Shown piece by piece: positions 25,431-39,700 of a stretch of 64,000 nt of DNA (position 1 is its first letter; each line of letters opens with the position of its first letter). Location: positions 6,183,909 through 6,247,908 of the forward strand of contig NW_019211455.1 of the NCBI RefSeq assembly GCF_002443255.2. The letters run 5' to 3'. Origin of the DNA: Varroa destructor (Eukaryota > Arthropoda > Arachnida > Mesostigmata > Varroidae). The notes beneath the pieces are model-generated. The model did not search any database. It was not told the origin of the DNA and saw only the letters and a list, made by a program, of their open reading frames with translations. The translations under genes and the position numbers were made by a program.

Positions 25431-28400
25431 TTAGATTTCCGGAGCGAGCTGTTGTGCTACGGTGTGAAAATATAATGGCAGTGGTTGGGAAGGCGCAAAC
25501 ACGAAAACGCAGAACAAGCCGGAAATGCCGACAAGGGCTGTCGTCGCAGAGTTCGTGAACAGGTCACGGTACTGAAAGTGCACGTACCTAGAATGAAATC
25601 AATAGAGCAACACGTCATTATGTAACGATAAGTAAGTGTCCCATTCAAGTTGTGGCAATTGATGCCACTTTCATAGTAACGTATACATTACCATTTGCTA
25701 GCTACATTACACGGCGCGTGCGCTGTTCGATTTCATCTAACGCATTCACTCTGCTCTTGCCATTTTGATTCACTGGCTGCCACCTCAGCAACAAACGATC
25801 CGATTCAATGACTCAGAGCAGTTTGGGGATACACAAGCATTATTATACGTTGCTTTCAGACATTGAATCTCAAACCCCTTCAATACATTTTCTGTCCCAA
25901 CTTTTCCCTTCAATAACAATAGAATTATGCTTCAGCTATCGCTACATTCAATAAAAGGCCGTTATTAAACAACTAACCAGAATAGCACAAGCATGGCACC
26001 AAGTACGAGATATGCGAGAGAAGCAATATTCGCCTCTAATCGGGAGACGACAGGCGATACGTTCGAGGCCTGAGGAAAAAGAAACGCTATTTTTATTAAC
26101 ATTACTCATTAAGTAAACGATAGGCCTAAAATTTATAGGAGCAGAAGTAACAGTGCGCCTTGAATTTATCCGCTATTTGCTCCTCGTTTTCGAATCAGAT
26201 CCAAATATAATATATTCAATACGACTTTCACACTCGAAGTACGAAATATGTACAGTCTACCTTACGAGAAAAGTTTAGAGCACATTTTTAATAAACTGCC
26301 ACATATGTTTCGTAGTAGTTAATTTTTACGATCTTCAATTCGATATTTTCTAATCGTCATTGGCCATATAGCGAAGACAGCACGTAATGTCTGCCAACGC
26401 TTCTGAGTTGCTCGCTTCGATGACGGCGACTGAACTGATATAATATTTAAGTTTTGTCTAAACGCGTTGATTATTAATTACACAATGTTTTAAGTGTCAG
26501 TTTAAACGAAAACTAGCCACAAATGGATTTAGGCAGAATATCGGACTGTACCTTAGTATCAATGATGGCAGAAAGTAATGTCCATTGTGACCATTTCCTC
26601 TGTGGTAAGACAACGAAAAGAAATAAAGGCAATATTACATAGAATGTTTACCATTTGTTGCTGAACCTGCGCCGTCATAACAACTGGCGGGTTCGAGATC
26701 TGGACATGCAGAACGTTATTTGCTTCGGTTATTCCAAAATGCCGCAACGAAAGCGACTCGTCATGTAACAACTTTCCACACGAGATCAACCGAATCATCT
26801 GCGAAATATTCAGTTTTTTAAGCGCCTCGAATAATGTTTCTATCATAAAAGCAGCTTTTTGAAAAAGGCGTCAGTGGTAAAATAAATTAGGAACTACTTT
26901 AATGTAGAACTGCGTTTTCGCAGTGAGGTAAGTAAGGTGGTAAAGTTGCCGGCTTTTGACGTGGTTAATATTCTCTTAAGTTAATTAAATCTTATATACT
27001 GAGCCAGTTATTTAAAGATTCACTAGTATATTACAATTTGGGATTGATTGATGGTACGAACACTGCGAAAAGTACTCTTACGGTTAATTTTTATAAGTCT
27101 TATTGTAATATTTTATCGCCATATATTTTCGAAAATATATGTAAAAAGCAAATGTTTATAACAACTTTCTTTCGTACAAATGTTAAGATTTGAATTGGAT
27201 TAATCGTCTGACATTTCAACTACGAGGCTTGTATTGTTCTACGTTCGGGAATTCCAAATTCGCCTGTATCAATACGATACCTTGCCAGCTTCCCGTTCCT
27301 CGGGAAAAAACCGATCTTTGAAAGCACCCACATTCGTGCTGAGAGTACACTCTACGTTCCGCTCTGTGTCATTCAAATATTTTAGTCGAATTTGAATCTG
27401 GAATACAACAGTATTTATTTTTTAACCGTTACATTTACGTTTTTCCTAATTACACGCAGGTATATCATAAACTATTATTTGTATAGGATAGATATAGTAT
27501 CAGCATATCGCTGAAATCAAGAGAAAACGAAAAAAAAACTCATACCTAAAAGAACTTACTTCGGTGGTGCCTTCTGGTATCGCCTCAGATTCGGCTCCTT
27601 CTTCTGATAGTATTTGATTTGATTCCACTAGAGCACAACGAACAGACAGCTGATCTGTGCTTTCGGTAGTGTCCCGTGAGATATCGCTCACTCTCGTCTC
27701 TGCTATCGGCCGAATAATTTCCGATATCTGAGAGATTGTCCACTAAATAAAGGAGGTAAATGCCAAAATTAGAAGCGCAATAGTTTGATCACACAATCCA
27801 TATAAAAATGATAGACACTAAAAAGCGGCCTTTGTGAAGTTGTCATCGGTTTAGTCATCATCACTACTACCACTCATCTATTTACATGTAAGAGCACATT
27901 ATCATTAATGGAAAAAAGGAAATGCTATTCTTAATAAATTGATGTTTTTTTTGCATCAGCGTAATTGTTTACTGTTGTTGTCAAATGTACAGCCGTTTGC
28001 AATAAAAACAAATATCGCGCGGGGCCGCATCAACAAACTGTTATGTAAGCGCGTAAAACGGCTATATGAATACAGCTAAAGTACGTTGTCTAGTAAAGTT
28101 TGATTAGTTGAAACGTAAGTAAATACGTAAATAGAAGCTTGGGGCTTTACGTGGTATATCGTATTGTTGATACAATTAATCTTGATACATCGTGCCACGT
28201 TCATATAGGTCAATACCAATCGCATTCAATCGCCCTGCTGAAACATTATGAGTATCATTCGTACATGAAATTAAGAGATAGGCTTGTAATTTTCAAAAAT
28301 CTGTGCCCACACAATATTGATAATGTGACTCATCTTAAACAAAAGTAACTCTTATATTTCTTGCCAATCAAATGACTGACAACTCGCTAAATCATGTAAA

Positions 28401-28583
28401 ACTTGAAACACTTCTAGCTTTAGATCATGAATTACCCACCTTGTGACAGATATGTATGCTACATGAATAGACAAAGAGAGTAAAGATTTCTACCTGAATT
28501 ACAATGACGACGAACAGTGCCAAAACTCCAATGAAAGCAATTAAAACTTCGTCTCCAACGCCCTCCACCAGTGTGGCCTCCAT
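25431..28583 (-). CDS. TMUB1/2: TMUB1/2-type transmembrane ubiquitin-like protein, six exons
   Basis: Membrane protein with a cytosolic ubiquitin-like domain; vertebrate relatives act in ER-associated degradation and receptor trafficking. Exons 28583-28494, 27742-27560, 27397-27281, 26798-26652, 26069-25978 and 25587-25431 join in phase throughout, giving 261 residues. The start METATL-like block is MEATLVEGVGDEV, matching the family TLIEGVGDEV N-terminus, and leads into a first hydrophobic segment (about residues 14-30). An acidic Ser/Thr-rich linker follows (31-91). The ubiquitin-like fold spans about 92-165 (IRLKYLNDTE, then LISCGKLLHDE and NVLHVQIS). Two C-terminal membrane segments (about 191-212 and 227-241) surround WYVHFQYRDLF, which parallels WYCQIQYRPFF of TMUB1. 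The family keeps this order: TM, UBL, TM, TM. Length is close to human TMUB1 (246). TMUB1 and TMUB2 cannot be told apart here and may be co-orthologous. Confidence 0.92.
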
Positions 28584-30724
28584 GGCCTCCACGGGGAGAG
28601 CACTCTGACAATATCTCCTTAGACAGAGCTGCTGTTAAGGCTATTACTCTGATAAGTGATACTCGTTGTCAGTTGAGTCACGATACTCGAATTTTATAGT
28701 CGTCTTGCGTACGTTTTCGTCACCACTGAGCCCAAAAACGATAACCACTTTGGTACTTGCAGACGTCGGCTTCGGACGCACTAGTCGACGCTCGATTGGC
28801 AGATTTTGTCTTTTGTATGCTCTGCGCTCATTAGGAAACTTCTAGTTGAATCGGGTGAGCAAATCACATAATGCTAACAAAAATAGTAACAACAACAACA
28901 GCCTCAATGCGGCGTATTCTTTTCTGAAAATCTGCCCAATATCCTCTTGGACAATAAACGATCACAACAATGACGGCGCCATCTTTATTGTTGACACATC
29001 AGCTGTTTGCAGCATAAGCCAAAGCAGCCGAATACAAGTAAAAATCAGCTGATTCTCACAGAGAGTAGTAGCGCCACCTATCTATGTTACACATGGCTGG
29101 TAGGCTTATAATGAATGTTGTTGAATTTGATCGTCTTGCAAACACCAACGTTGGAAAAACAAGCTAACAAAGATCTTCCGCTCGCTCGTTCGTTCGTTGT
29201 GGTGGGATAAAATTAACCCGATTGTGTGATCGGAAAGGACGAAGGCTTTAGGCTAAAATGCACGAACTCTAAAAATAATAAAAATGTTAAGCAGAGCTTG
29301 TGCATCCGCATTGAATAGGTTGCATAATGTTTTCGAGAAGCCAATAAAGTAAACTGTGCTTTCGACCTGTTTCTTTGCTATAACTAAGTGGCCGTTCTTG
29401 CCGGTTTTGCTGCTGCTGCTGCTGTTGTTACTGTTTCTGATCGGTTACGTTTTCTATATGGATATGGTTACTGCTCCACGCCACCCTCTATGAAGCGGCC
29501 CGATTTACTGTTTCTACTTGGGTCACGAATCAAGCTCCTGGGGCACAGATTGGCCTGCTTGCTCTTACCACGGCTTGGCGGTAGCGCTCACCTGTGGCAA
29601 GGATTTTGCTGCATGGGGCTCGTAGACAAGCAAAATACAGGCAACGACATCAACACCATTTGGCGATAGGAAGCGAAAGGCAGCCGCTGGCGAAGAGTAG
29701 AAGAAAGGTGGAGATGGTCAAATCAACGTGCGGCTCGACCAGCGATCGCAGAACAGAGACAAAGTTGTCACTTAGAGCCGTCGACTCTTCTCTACCATAA
29801 CGAGCACCAGCTTTGCACCTGCTGCTGTTGGTGACTTGTTATTGGACGACGACGACTTGTTCCGGCAGCCGGGCAAAGACTGTGGCAAAGCAGAAGCATT
29901 GGATGGGATGACTGCTGCTTCTACAACAGCACTAACAAACGCCAGCCGCTGCCACTCTGCAACCCGTCGCTGTAGCTGCTCGCTGGAATAAATGGTAAGC
30001 GCAGTGGATAGCAGGCGATAGGCAGCCAGACAAAGTTTTTCGAGCGCTGGCTACAGCAACATGAACTGGTACAAGCACGTTCTTTTCGTGGAGGCAATGA
30101 GTCGCGTTGTTAATAGCGGCAGACGAAGCTGTGACGGTCGCACCAGGCGTAGCAGCTATAATTGAGCGAGTCGAACGAGCAAGTTACGCCGCAAACGTTG
30201 CTTGCAGTTTACTTACATGCCAATGCCCCACTCGGTCCGACGGCGACTGTTACGAGCTGTCATTTCGTTGAGAGTGGAGCAGCAGCAACGGCGGTGGAGG
30301 CCAAAGGCGGCTTACGTTACGGAGACGCACCGTTGTGCGACGCAACCTCAGTGTCCATCGCCGGACAGGCAACAATATCTAGCGATCAGTAAAGGGTTAC
30401 GACTACCCGTGCACATGCTGTACGGGAACAAGCTACACGGCACCCCGGTGACAGCAGATCAGTGAGCGATCTCATTGTCCACGCAGTTCGTATATCGTAC
30501 CAGTGAAGAAAAGTTACTGTTAGAGAAGACCGTCCGCTAAGTGTGTACGTGTGTGTGTACTTGCGTCATTTAGGCATTGTTCTCGTCTATCTGATGTGTA
30601 GCTAGGTCCTGCCTTTTTTTGGGACAGCTTGGGCAGAGCGCATACGCTGTTCAAGTTAAAGAAACAGACTTGAAAGAGCTTTTGTTTGGACAAGGTAACG
30701 GGGCGCTGCATACAAAGAGCCATC
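28584..30724. promoter_or_regulatory. Divergent promoter region between TMUB and ABCD genes
   Basis: The TMUB start (28583, minus) and ABCD start (30725, plus) are head to head, 2.1 kb apart, so both promoters and 5' leaders should lie here. The interval is less AT-rich than its surroundings and contains CTG/CAG-type trinucleotide tracts (29408-29428 and around 28875-28900). Plus-strand frames at 29388-29669, 29594-29800, 30162-30392 and 30202-30465 overlap each other and look like low-complexity by-products. They may be part of the ABCD 5' leader. No clear TATA box was identified. Confidence 0.5.
29408..29428. repeat. CTG-type trinucleotide repeat
   Basis: Six TGC/CTG units followed by TGTTGT, in the presumed leader or promoter of the ABCD gene. 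It is translated as an alanine run only in an unsupported frame. Confidence 0.8.
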
Positions 30725-33700
30725 ATGGTGAACTTCAGCAAGTTTTTGACTGCCATTTCAGCTAAAACCGGAATACCGACGGAGACGCTATCCAGAGGTT
30801 TGTGCACTGCACTTATGGCACTGTACGGTGCCCGGATTCTTTATCCACTTGCGCGAAGGGCTGCCCAGAGCGCAGGACACGAGCAGAGCAACAGCAAACC
30901 TGGTTCAGCTCTAGTCGAAAAGGCCGATGATGAACTCAAACGGTTACAGAAGGTCACTGCAGCGCAACCCGCAGTACAGTCAGCTCTTGAGGCGGTACTT
31001 CAGAGATTCGATAGGAAATTTCTCACGAGACTTCTCTCGTTGATCAATATCATGATTCCGTCGGTACATTCAAAAGAAGCTGCCCTTCTGCTTATGCATA
31101 CAATGTCGCTTATCTCACGAACCTTCCTTTCAATCTATGTAGCTAGACTGGAGGGCCAGGTGGTAAAATATATCGTGCGTCGAGACTTGCAGCAGTTTGG
31201 CGTCCAATTATCGAAGTGGCTGTTAGTAGCTATTCCCGCAACATTTATCAATTCGCTTATCCGCTTTCTTGAAGGTCAACTCGCTCTTGCTTTCAGAAGT
31301 CGCCTTGTAAAGCACGCGTACTCGCTGTATTTTAAAAATCAAACATATTACCGAGTATCAAATCTCGATTCTCGCTTAGAGAATGCTGATCATTGTTTAA
31401 CTGAGGACATTACGACGTTTGCAACATCTGTTGCGCATCTCTATTCGCACATTACTAAGCCGCTACTGGACATCCTGATCATCACCCTCACTTTGTTCAA
31501 AATGGCCAACGAAATGGGCGCTCACGGCCTTCCTGGTCCAGCCGTAGCAACTGGTTCGGTAATTTTGACAGGCCTGATCTTGCGCAAAGTAACACCGAAA
31601 TTCGGCAAGATGGTTGCTGAAGAAGCCAGACGAAAAGCCTATTTAAGATTTGTCCATTCCCGGCTAATCGCGAATGCTGAGGAGATTGCCTTCTACGGAG
31701 GACACGAGGTACGTCACTGCATTTTATAAATATATATGAAATAAAAACCTCATTTTATAAATATTTATAAAATTATAAAAATAATTTGTATATTAATACA
31801 TACACAAAATTTGAAACGAGAGATGTCTTTTAATATGGTTTGTCTATCTAACGTGTGGTAGCCAACATATTTAATAAGCCTAAGCCAAAGCATATATTAA
31901 GTCTATTAACAGAAGAGAATCTTAAGGCCGAGTTTCTTGGTTTCGATAGATGATAGCTATATTAGACCAATTCCAAACGAATGTTTTTCTGCTCGATAAA
32001 ATCATAAAGCATTAAAATTGGGCTAGGAAAATTGTCCTGACTATTTTCATTTGTAGCAGTATAATGAAGCTCGGGGGAAACACTCTAAAACTTGGAAGAA
32101 AAGAATGACATGCGGAACCATTAAAAAAAAGCTTACGGCATGCACTTTAAATGAGTATATATTAACCGTTGCTGGTTGGTTATAAAGGAAGACATATAAA
32201 TGTCCTAAACGGCTGCTAAGCAGAAGGACGACGAATTGTTCTCACTAAATATTGTCTTCCAAATTTTTGTAAACATGGAAGACTGTTTTTTGTCTTCGAA
32301 GATAGCTTAACGATACAATCGTTGTATTACACATTTTCAGCAATAATTTTTAAAGGTACTTGTTTTTAAATTTTTAAAATAGCAGACTGTCAATAATGAT
32401 AATGTGTCAAACGTATTTCCTGACATATATGTGCAAGCGATGGTGAGGCAACGATATTCTATAGTCTCTAAAGCATAAGTTCGCACCAAAAATACTTTCT
32501 ATTTAAATAAAAATACTTTTAGGTATATCCTACTCACAGCGCGTATGATGTACTTAAAAGTATTTTTTAACTAGCTGGCAAAAGCCTTTTTCCTTAGTGC
32601 CATCGTCAACAGGTGGTCAATATGCGCTGAGGCGCTAAAATATAGCCTGTCACCGAGTCGAAAGACGATCAACTCAGATGACATAATTACTAATTGAAGA
32701 TTACTTTTGAAACCTAAAAATCCGTGGTCAGAAGTGCGAGTAGTTTTTAGGATTTTAGGAAGTTTCGGATAGAAAAGTCTCTTTCCTCCAATGGACGCAA
32801 CAAAGGCGTAGGTATCATAAGTTTTATTATAAATAGGAAATATTGGCTCTATTCCAACTTTTTGTTAAGTATTTCTTAGTTCATATAAGTTTGTTTTTAG
32901 TTATGGCTCAGCAGGTTATTTAATTTTCTTCATAATTTTCTATCTACTATGCTAGCAATAAATTTTTGTACTCAACAGTTCTTTGGCGGAATTTGTTTAT
33001 CGGGTCATTGCAAAACTATGCAGGTCTACAGATACTGTGTCGAGTCCTATTAGCATACCTGGTTAAAACGAATCGTATTAGTTTTCATCAGTGGTTTGCT
33101 ACCCGGGTCCCTCTTTGTCTCCAGGGGCCAATACTTAAACCTACTAAAAATAAAGATGAGGCCTATACCGTCGTACTAGAAAACGCCCATATCAATATAA
33201 CTATAATATTCATCATCTCTAGGAACACCACCCATATTGTTACTGTTGTTATTATGGTGTTTTTAAGGAAGGGTAGAAAAGTGGAAAGCCATTTGTGATT
33301 TCTGGAGATACGATCAAATCTGTGAAAATCCGTATATCTTTGCGTGGGTCCATAATAGAGTTAATGAGTTGTGAATCGACGTCGTAACGCCGCAACGTTC
33401 TAATAAACTGTCGTATCACGAGTGGCCTATTAATTCGAAGTCCAATAAACTCCGCTCAGTCTAATAATTGTTGTACACATTATTGTTAGGTCGCAATGGC
33501 CATAAGTGGGAAGCCCTGGTCATAATCAAATGCAAACGAGGCTTATGCCATTGAAAATTGCGCGCCCGTCCAATATAAGAGGGGCACAGGAAATGAACAC
33601 AGCAACATATCTGGATTACAGATAGCTATACTAATTTAAAATAATTTACAGTATAAGGTATTGAAATCAGACAACCCTTTCATCTTGCTTAGAGGTCACA

Positions 33701-36700
33701 GCACAACAGACATATTAGCGTTATTCCACAAAAAGGATAATTAAGGTACAGTGCGCAATGAGGGACGCTTGTGCCGTTAAATCAAATCATAAGGCATAAA
33801 TAGTTCACGGTGCTCGCTCGTCAATCTGATCAGGATATTAGATTGCTTGCGCAGACTGCTCATTAAATTATTAATTTGGGGCGCCTTATCGAGATTTGCT
33901 TTAGTTCTTTTTTGCCGTTAAGGTACTTATTTATCGACATATAAGGGCCTCTGGTCTTTAGTAGAATTACTTTTTTTTGTTCGGAACAATTTAGAAAATA
34001 TTCAGCAATAAATTATCATTTTAAATAACCCGTCACTCATTCGCACTTTGCAGCAAGAGAAGAAACACTTTATGAAAGAGGGAAGCCTGCGTATCAAATA
34101 TGTTCTGATGAATTTTCGGGTGGCCCAATGCAGGTATGGCCTTGAAACGGCCACCCTTCGCTCGTCCGTCACCGTGTCTAAGTCTTGTTATGTTCGTTTT
34201 AGTTGGACCACTTTTCGTTGTTAATAACAATTTACGTTTGCCGTTCTCACCCCCTCCCCCAAGTAGTGATTTAACTCAATCAAATGCGCGACGTACATCT
34301 ACTAACATCGTTAAAATAGAACTGTCACTTAGCGACCAGTTGGAACTTGACCCCTACAACTGTCACGCGATTTGATAACTCTCGATTGACTCGTCTCTAG
34401 AGATCTTATTTAGATAGAGGTTTGAAATATGACGGCTAGCTACAGGTGCGGAAATTTTCTAGTACGGCGCAACACGTTACGGATGTATTAAAACTTAACC
34501 TGATGGATATAGATGCAGAATGTAGGTTTTACTTTCCAGACATGGGTCAATTAATCTGGGGCTGCGGACGTGCGTACTAGTGATACGCATTTTTTTTTTG
34601 GATTTTGAACAAATATGATTAGCAGTAAGATTCTTGTTGTGTTTGATCATAATTCCAGTACGTAAAGCTTGAAACGGTTGCCCTTTGCAGGCCTGCAAAG
34701 TTTTTGTCTATTTTGAGTAACCATAAGTAGTGACTCTATAGGTGACAGATAGAACATTGGGTATATTTATGTATTTATGTAGTTTGAAAAACTGGCAATT
34801 GGAGAAAATTCCCGCAGTGAAAGGCACTATGACGTTTACTACCATATTACAACGTGACAATATGAAAGATAAGTAATCAAAGAGTGTTTAATTAAACTCC
34901 CCAGAATAACCGTGTTTATTGACAAGTATTTATGCGCACGCATGAGCCGTAATTCGAGTTTATAATAAAGGCCGTAAAGTCTGTAATTCGAAATTCTAAA
35001 TTGTAGTATCTAATAAAAATAACAAAAGAGACAGTTGGCATTATAAATAAAGAAAGTATCACGATCAAGAAGGTGGTGATGTGCCTATGACGAAACATTC
35101 ATATAGCGCTAGCTATGTCTGCTTCACGATTCATTCCCAATCATCGAATGATTCTGCGTCGTCTGCCATTCTGTATCAACCAAACGAATGCCAGAGAAAG
35201 TTAGTCGGTCATGGCCCATAGAAGTGCGGTGACAAGGTTAGTCAAACCAAACGATAATCTATGAGCTTGATACCGATCTTTCTTTTTTGCTTCCTAGAGA
35301 TATCTATTTGAGTAGATTTACAAAAAAAATTATTAACGTTTCATTCAAATACAGAAACTAAGATTTACAGGAAAGGGCATCGATGTCAATGCCCTACCCA
35401 CTTCCTGCTATTCATAGCGCCATAATGAAATACCTGCATGTGTCATATTTATAATAGAGATGATACGTATTAGTAGAATTGGACAATGAGAACATGGACA
35501 AAGCAATATAACAATGCGGAAGAAATTAAAAAAATTATTCTTAACGGGACCATTTAGAAGACGAGGCGGGCAATAACTGGTTTTGGAAGACCGCTTTTAT
35601 AAACTGGGAAGTTTTGGCCCTGCAGTTTCCGATATCCTAACTTGAGGGCATATACGCTAGCATAAATGGGAATTATGTTAGTAATGATAGACGTTATATA
35701 ATTCATTCTATATATTCATACACTTTTGAAATTCTAGAGTGTGAGTCACGTTTTAGACAGCAGTTTCAGTGTGAGACATATCGGTAGCCTCTCTGAAGTA
35801 TTCCTCTAAGCGTGTGTGTCGCTAGTTTGACTATCACAGTAGCCTATACCGATATAAAGAGCCTAGCAGCTAGTGACTGCACCCGGCGGCATACTTTTCC
35901 TCTGTCCAGTAAATATCAGTGCATTTATGCCAAAACCATACGCAACAAACGGATTTCCTTGTAGTTGGCATTCTCGTTGCTGGCGATTTGAGCAGAACTT
36001 TTTTTTGGTCAACGACTTCTAAAAGTATACATTTGTTCTCAACATATAACTTGATCCAATCATTGGACTAGCCGTTTACTTTAATGAATCGCATGTTTAG
36101 GCGCGTATCACTCCAAACGATTTACTTATTCGAAAAAGTCTAGCGGTATAATGCGCCTATGTTCTGAAACGTACAGAGAATGACGAGAAAACATAAGGAT
36201 TCCCAAAAGTGTGAAATATCTTGTTATCTTACCTGATTGTTTTTTAGTCAAGAACGGCACCTATCTGATGATTTCTGACTTTCGCTGCACCTTAAGCATC
36301 TCTATTAGTCGGCCTTAGCTCGTCTGCTACCGTTGCTTTTTAAGCTTTATATATATATATATATATTCGTCTATTTTTGTTTATTCGAGTCCCTCCAATG
36401 ATTATTTACGAGCGAATGGGGTTGTAATTGCACAGTGGCAGTCTTTTACGTGACTGCAGTTACAGCGAGGAGCCTGAGCGTGACTCTATAAATTGTCTGA
36501 GTTTCGCAGGTAGCCATAATTGCAGAAGCTGTTTGTCCAAATGTTTCTATTCTGGTCTCGTAGAAGTTTTGACAGTTGTCAATGTAAATATGTTTGTTAT
36601 CAGAATTGTATCCATCAATCTATAGTCTAACAGTGGAGCAGTGAATATCGGAGCTTCTATTGACTGTGGCTTTCTTTGCGTTTGCGTATGGTTGATAAAC

Positions 36701-39700
36701 TATGCAGAGGGCTTTTTTTTTTATTTCTTTTATTTATTATAACTTTTATTTCAAAAGCATGGTACAACTATTGACGTTTTCATAGTTTCCGAATGGGAAA
36801 AGATTCAAATGCGCGATGGTGAGGTAAATATGTTCACTGAGACCATAAATTTCGAGTACCTGAATCTAGCTCGTCAAGAATGACGTCGCATCCCTCTAGG
36901 TGGTGCTACTCTCCTCGAATCTGTTTTTGTCCTAAGGAATGCAGGAAAACAGCTACTTCTAACTTACCAATCTATTCAATAGTATCTCACTTCAATTGTT
37001 CATCGTGTCACTTGAAATGAAAGATGTCGCCTCGAAAACTAGTTACTATGCTTGGAGTTTTATGTCCCCTATCGCCGTTAGGCCTAATTCCGTTAGACAG
37101 ATTGCTGACTTCCAGCAAGAAATGGAACTGTCTTACGACCGGAGTCAAACCTAAACCACAAAGTGTCCGTAGGATCAGCAGAAAAATATGTTACCTATCT
37201 AACTAATCAATGTGTAACCTAAACTTCCTGTCCTGATGTTGGCATTTGATTTATTCATTTAAGCGAACATTGATGATATGCTACTATTAATTTATGAATG
37301 TACTTTTGCTGATAAGGAAATGTCTCAATCTAGAATACGAAAACTTTGGATTGCTGCGTATGGTGGAGGCACCTGTACTAAATAATTGCTAAAAAGCAAC
37401 ACATTAGCTTAAACACATTAGCTCGCACTCAATAAAAGGCTCTTTTATATTGCGGGACATCTTTAGTGTGGCGAATAGTCACCAGAGCCTTTAAAATGAT
37501 AGCCTATATATATATTTAATTATTTTACTTTAAGTAAAGCTGGCTTTGTCGTCTGTGTTGGGTAGGCAATGCGATGCGTTGTTGACCCTAGCTGTCGTTT
37601 ATACTTGCTAAATGAAAAATAGAGTTATGAATTGTTTGATAGAGTTCCAGGTATATTGGCTGACACATCTAGAAAAAAAAACGCTTGACAGAAAACGTTA
37701 TACCGAACGCCATGTTGATTCAGTGATGATGGGAGAAGCCACGCCGAAACCAGTGACATCCGACAATGGTGGCTCTGATTAGCTGGCCAATCTTAATAAC
37801 TGTCCCCTCTTTAACGCGTTAAAATGTGTTAGCCTAAATAGAAAGTATCCTCTAATTCTAGCTTGACCCCCATTATGCGTAGCTTTTGTCGAGTGGCATT
37901 TGTAGTGTTTAACATGTCGACTTTTAGAGTATTTCCAAATGTATGCTTAGGTATAACGAGGAGGCTTAGAAGGCATATATATAATCTGAGGCCTTGTTTT
38001 AAAAACAGACGCTTAATTTGTTTCACTGAAACGAAGATGTCGTTGCTTCCTTGAGCTGAAATCGAGGGGGGGGGGGGGGACAACAACAGGAAAACGTTAT
38101 TGTTCAAAGAGGCAAAACTTCAAGCTAATTCCCACTGTATTTACTGCATATTACACAAAATTTTTCAAGTAACGTTACCGAAGCTTAACGAATATGTCAA
38201 GTCTTTTATAAAGACTTCTTTATAAAGACTTATAAAAGAATCTATCTGCATCTTATACGCCGTGATGATGAGTGTACTTTGCATATATAGGAACGAGATG
38301 TTCAAGAAGCTTTGATACTCCTGTCTTTCCTTGTTACTTCAATAAACGCTGTACGTACATAACTATAACATTATAAAGGTGACGTGGCTGATGGTGGAAA
38401 TGCAAGAATACTATCGAAACCGTAATCGCAAATAGTTCATCTAGATTTTTACTGCATTTGTGACGCAGCTGTTTACAGGTCAGTACGAAGCCCCTTTTGT
38501 TCATCAAAGTCAGCCATTTAGTAACTACGGAAATACGTTTTTTTTTAATGTAACAGCCTCAAGATACACAATTTTTCTAAGGATCGGGAGTATACACTTA
38601 GTCTTTTTCAAGTTGATTTCATTAAGTCTTAAAAAAATACCTGAATAACGCCTAAGATCTGCATAACTTGTCGTAAAAAGAATAAGGCATTATTGCTTCT
38701 GGCTTCTGATTCGGCTGACGGTTACTTTCAAACAACGGATCCTTTTTGGCAGCACGAGTATCTAATTTCTGTACATATTTATATGCCCGAATTACGTCTC
38801 GTTGTACAGAGTATCCCAGAAAGCCGTGCAAAAGTAGTTGATCCACTTAATGAAACCTATTTTAATAGACGAACGAATTTTGAGATAACTTTTGAAAATA
38901 AAAAATTGCAGTAAGTTAATGCTAACAGAATGCGACAATATCTGTATGTGCCGTCGGCGTGTTAAATGACCCTTTTGAATTTTTTGGACGATAAGTGGTG
39001 CGTATACATTTGAATTATCTGTATGTCAAATGTTTTCTGGCGGACAGTTATCCGGATATAAATAATTTTTCTGTATATATACTTCACGCGTATCGGACGA
39101 CAGATAAATGAACTTATATTGAACTGGAATATCTACTTCTCTTTTTCAAATAGCATTAAGATAACATTAAGGAAATAAAAATAATGTATCCGTATCTTGT
39201 AGGAAGATTTGATATTCCTGACTTTCTTTATTACTCCAATAAACGCTGTAGACACACGTATAGCTTTTGAGATTCTGTATTTCAACTTTATATATCACTT
39301 TGCAAAGCAACACAAACGCGGTCGCTATATCTATATACATATATTCCAATTGCATTGACGGTATCTTCCTTCCTGAGCCGTTGTTTTCGTCATAATGACC
39401 CTTTACTCTAACACTATTTTCCCTAGCAAAGTTACTAGACGAACCGTGTCAGTTCCGATATGCGAACTTTCGACCATTTTCTGGCAAGTTTCTAACAACT
39501 ATAAATTTTGCTGCAGATTTGTAAATCACTATCCTAAAACAATTTATTTGCGGTAGTTATATGCTATAATTGCATGAATTATACGCTATGGATATAACAA
39601 TAGCTGAACTCGTTCGTGTCATCATTAGATTCATTTGACCCTATAGATTTAGCTACCAATCGATTTCATCGGATACACCTATGTGAGAAAAGTTCTCGGT

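Noticed and set aside
29388..30465. Several plus-strand frames upstream of ABCD
   Set aside because: They overlap in different frames and owe their length to CTG/CAG-rich sequence; better seen as leader or promoter.
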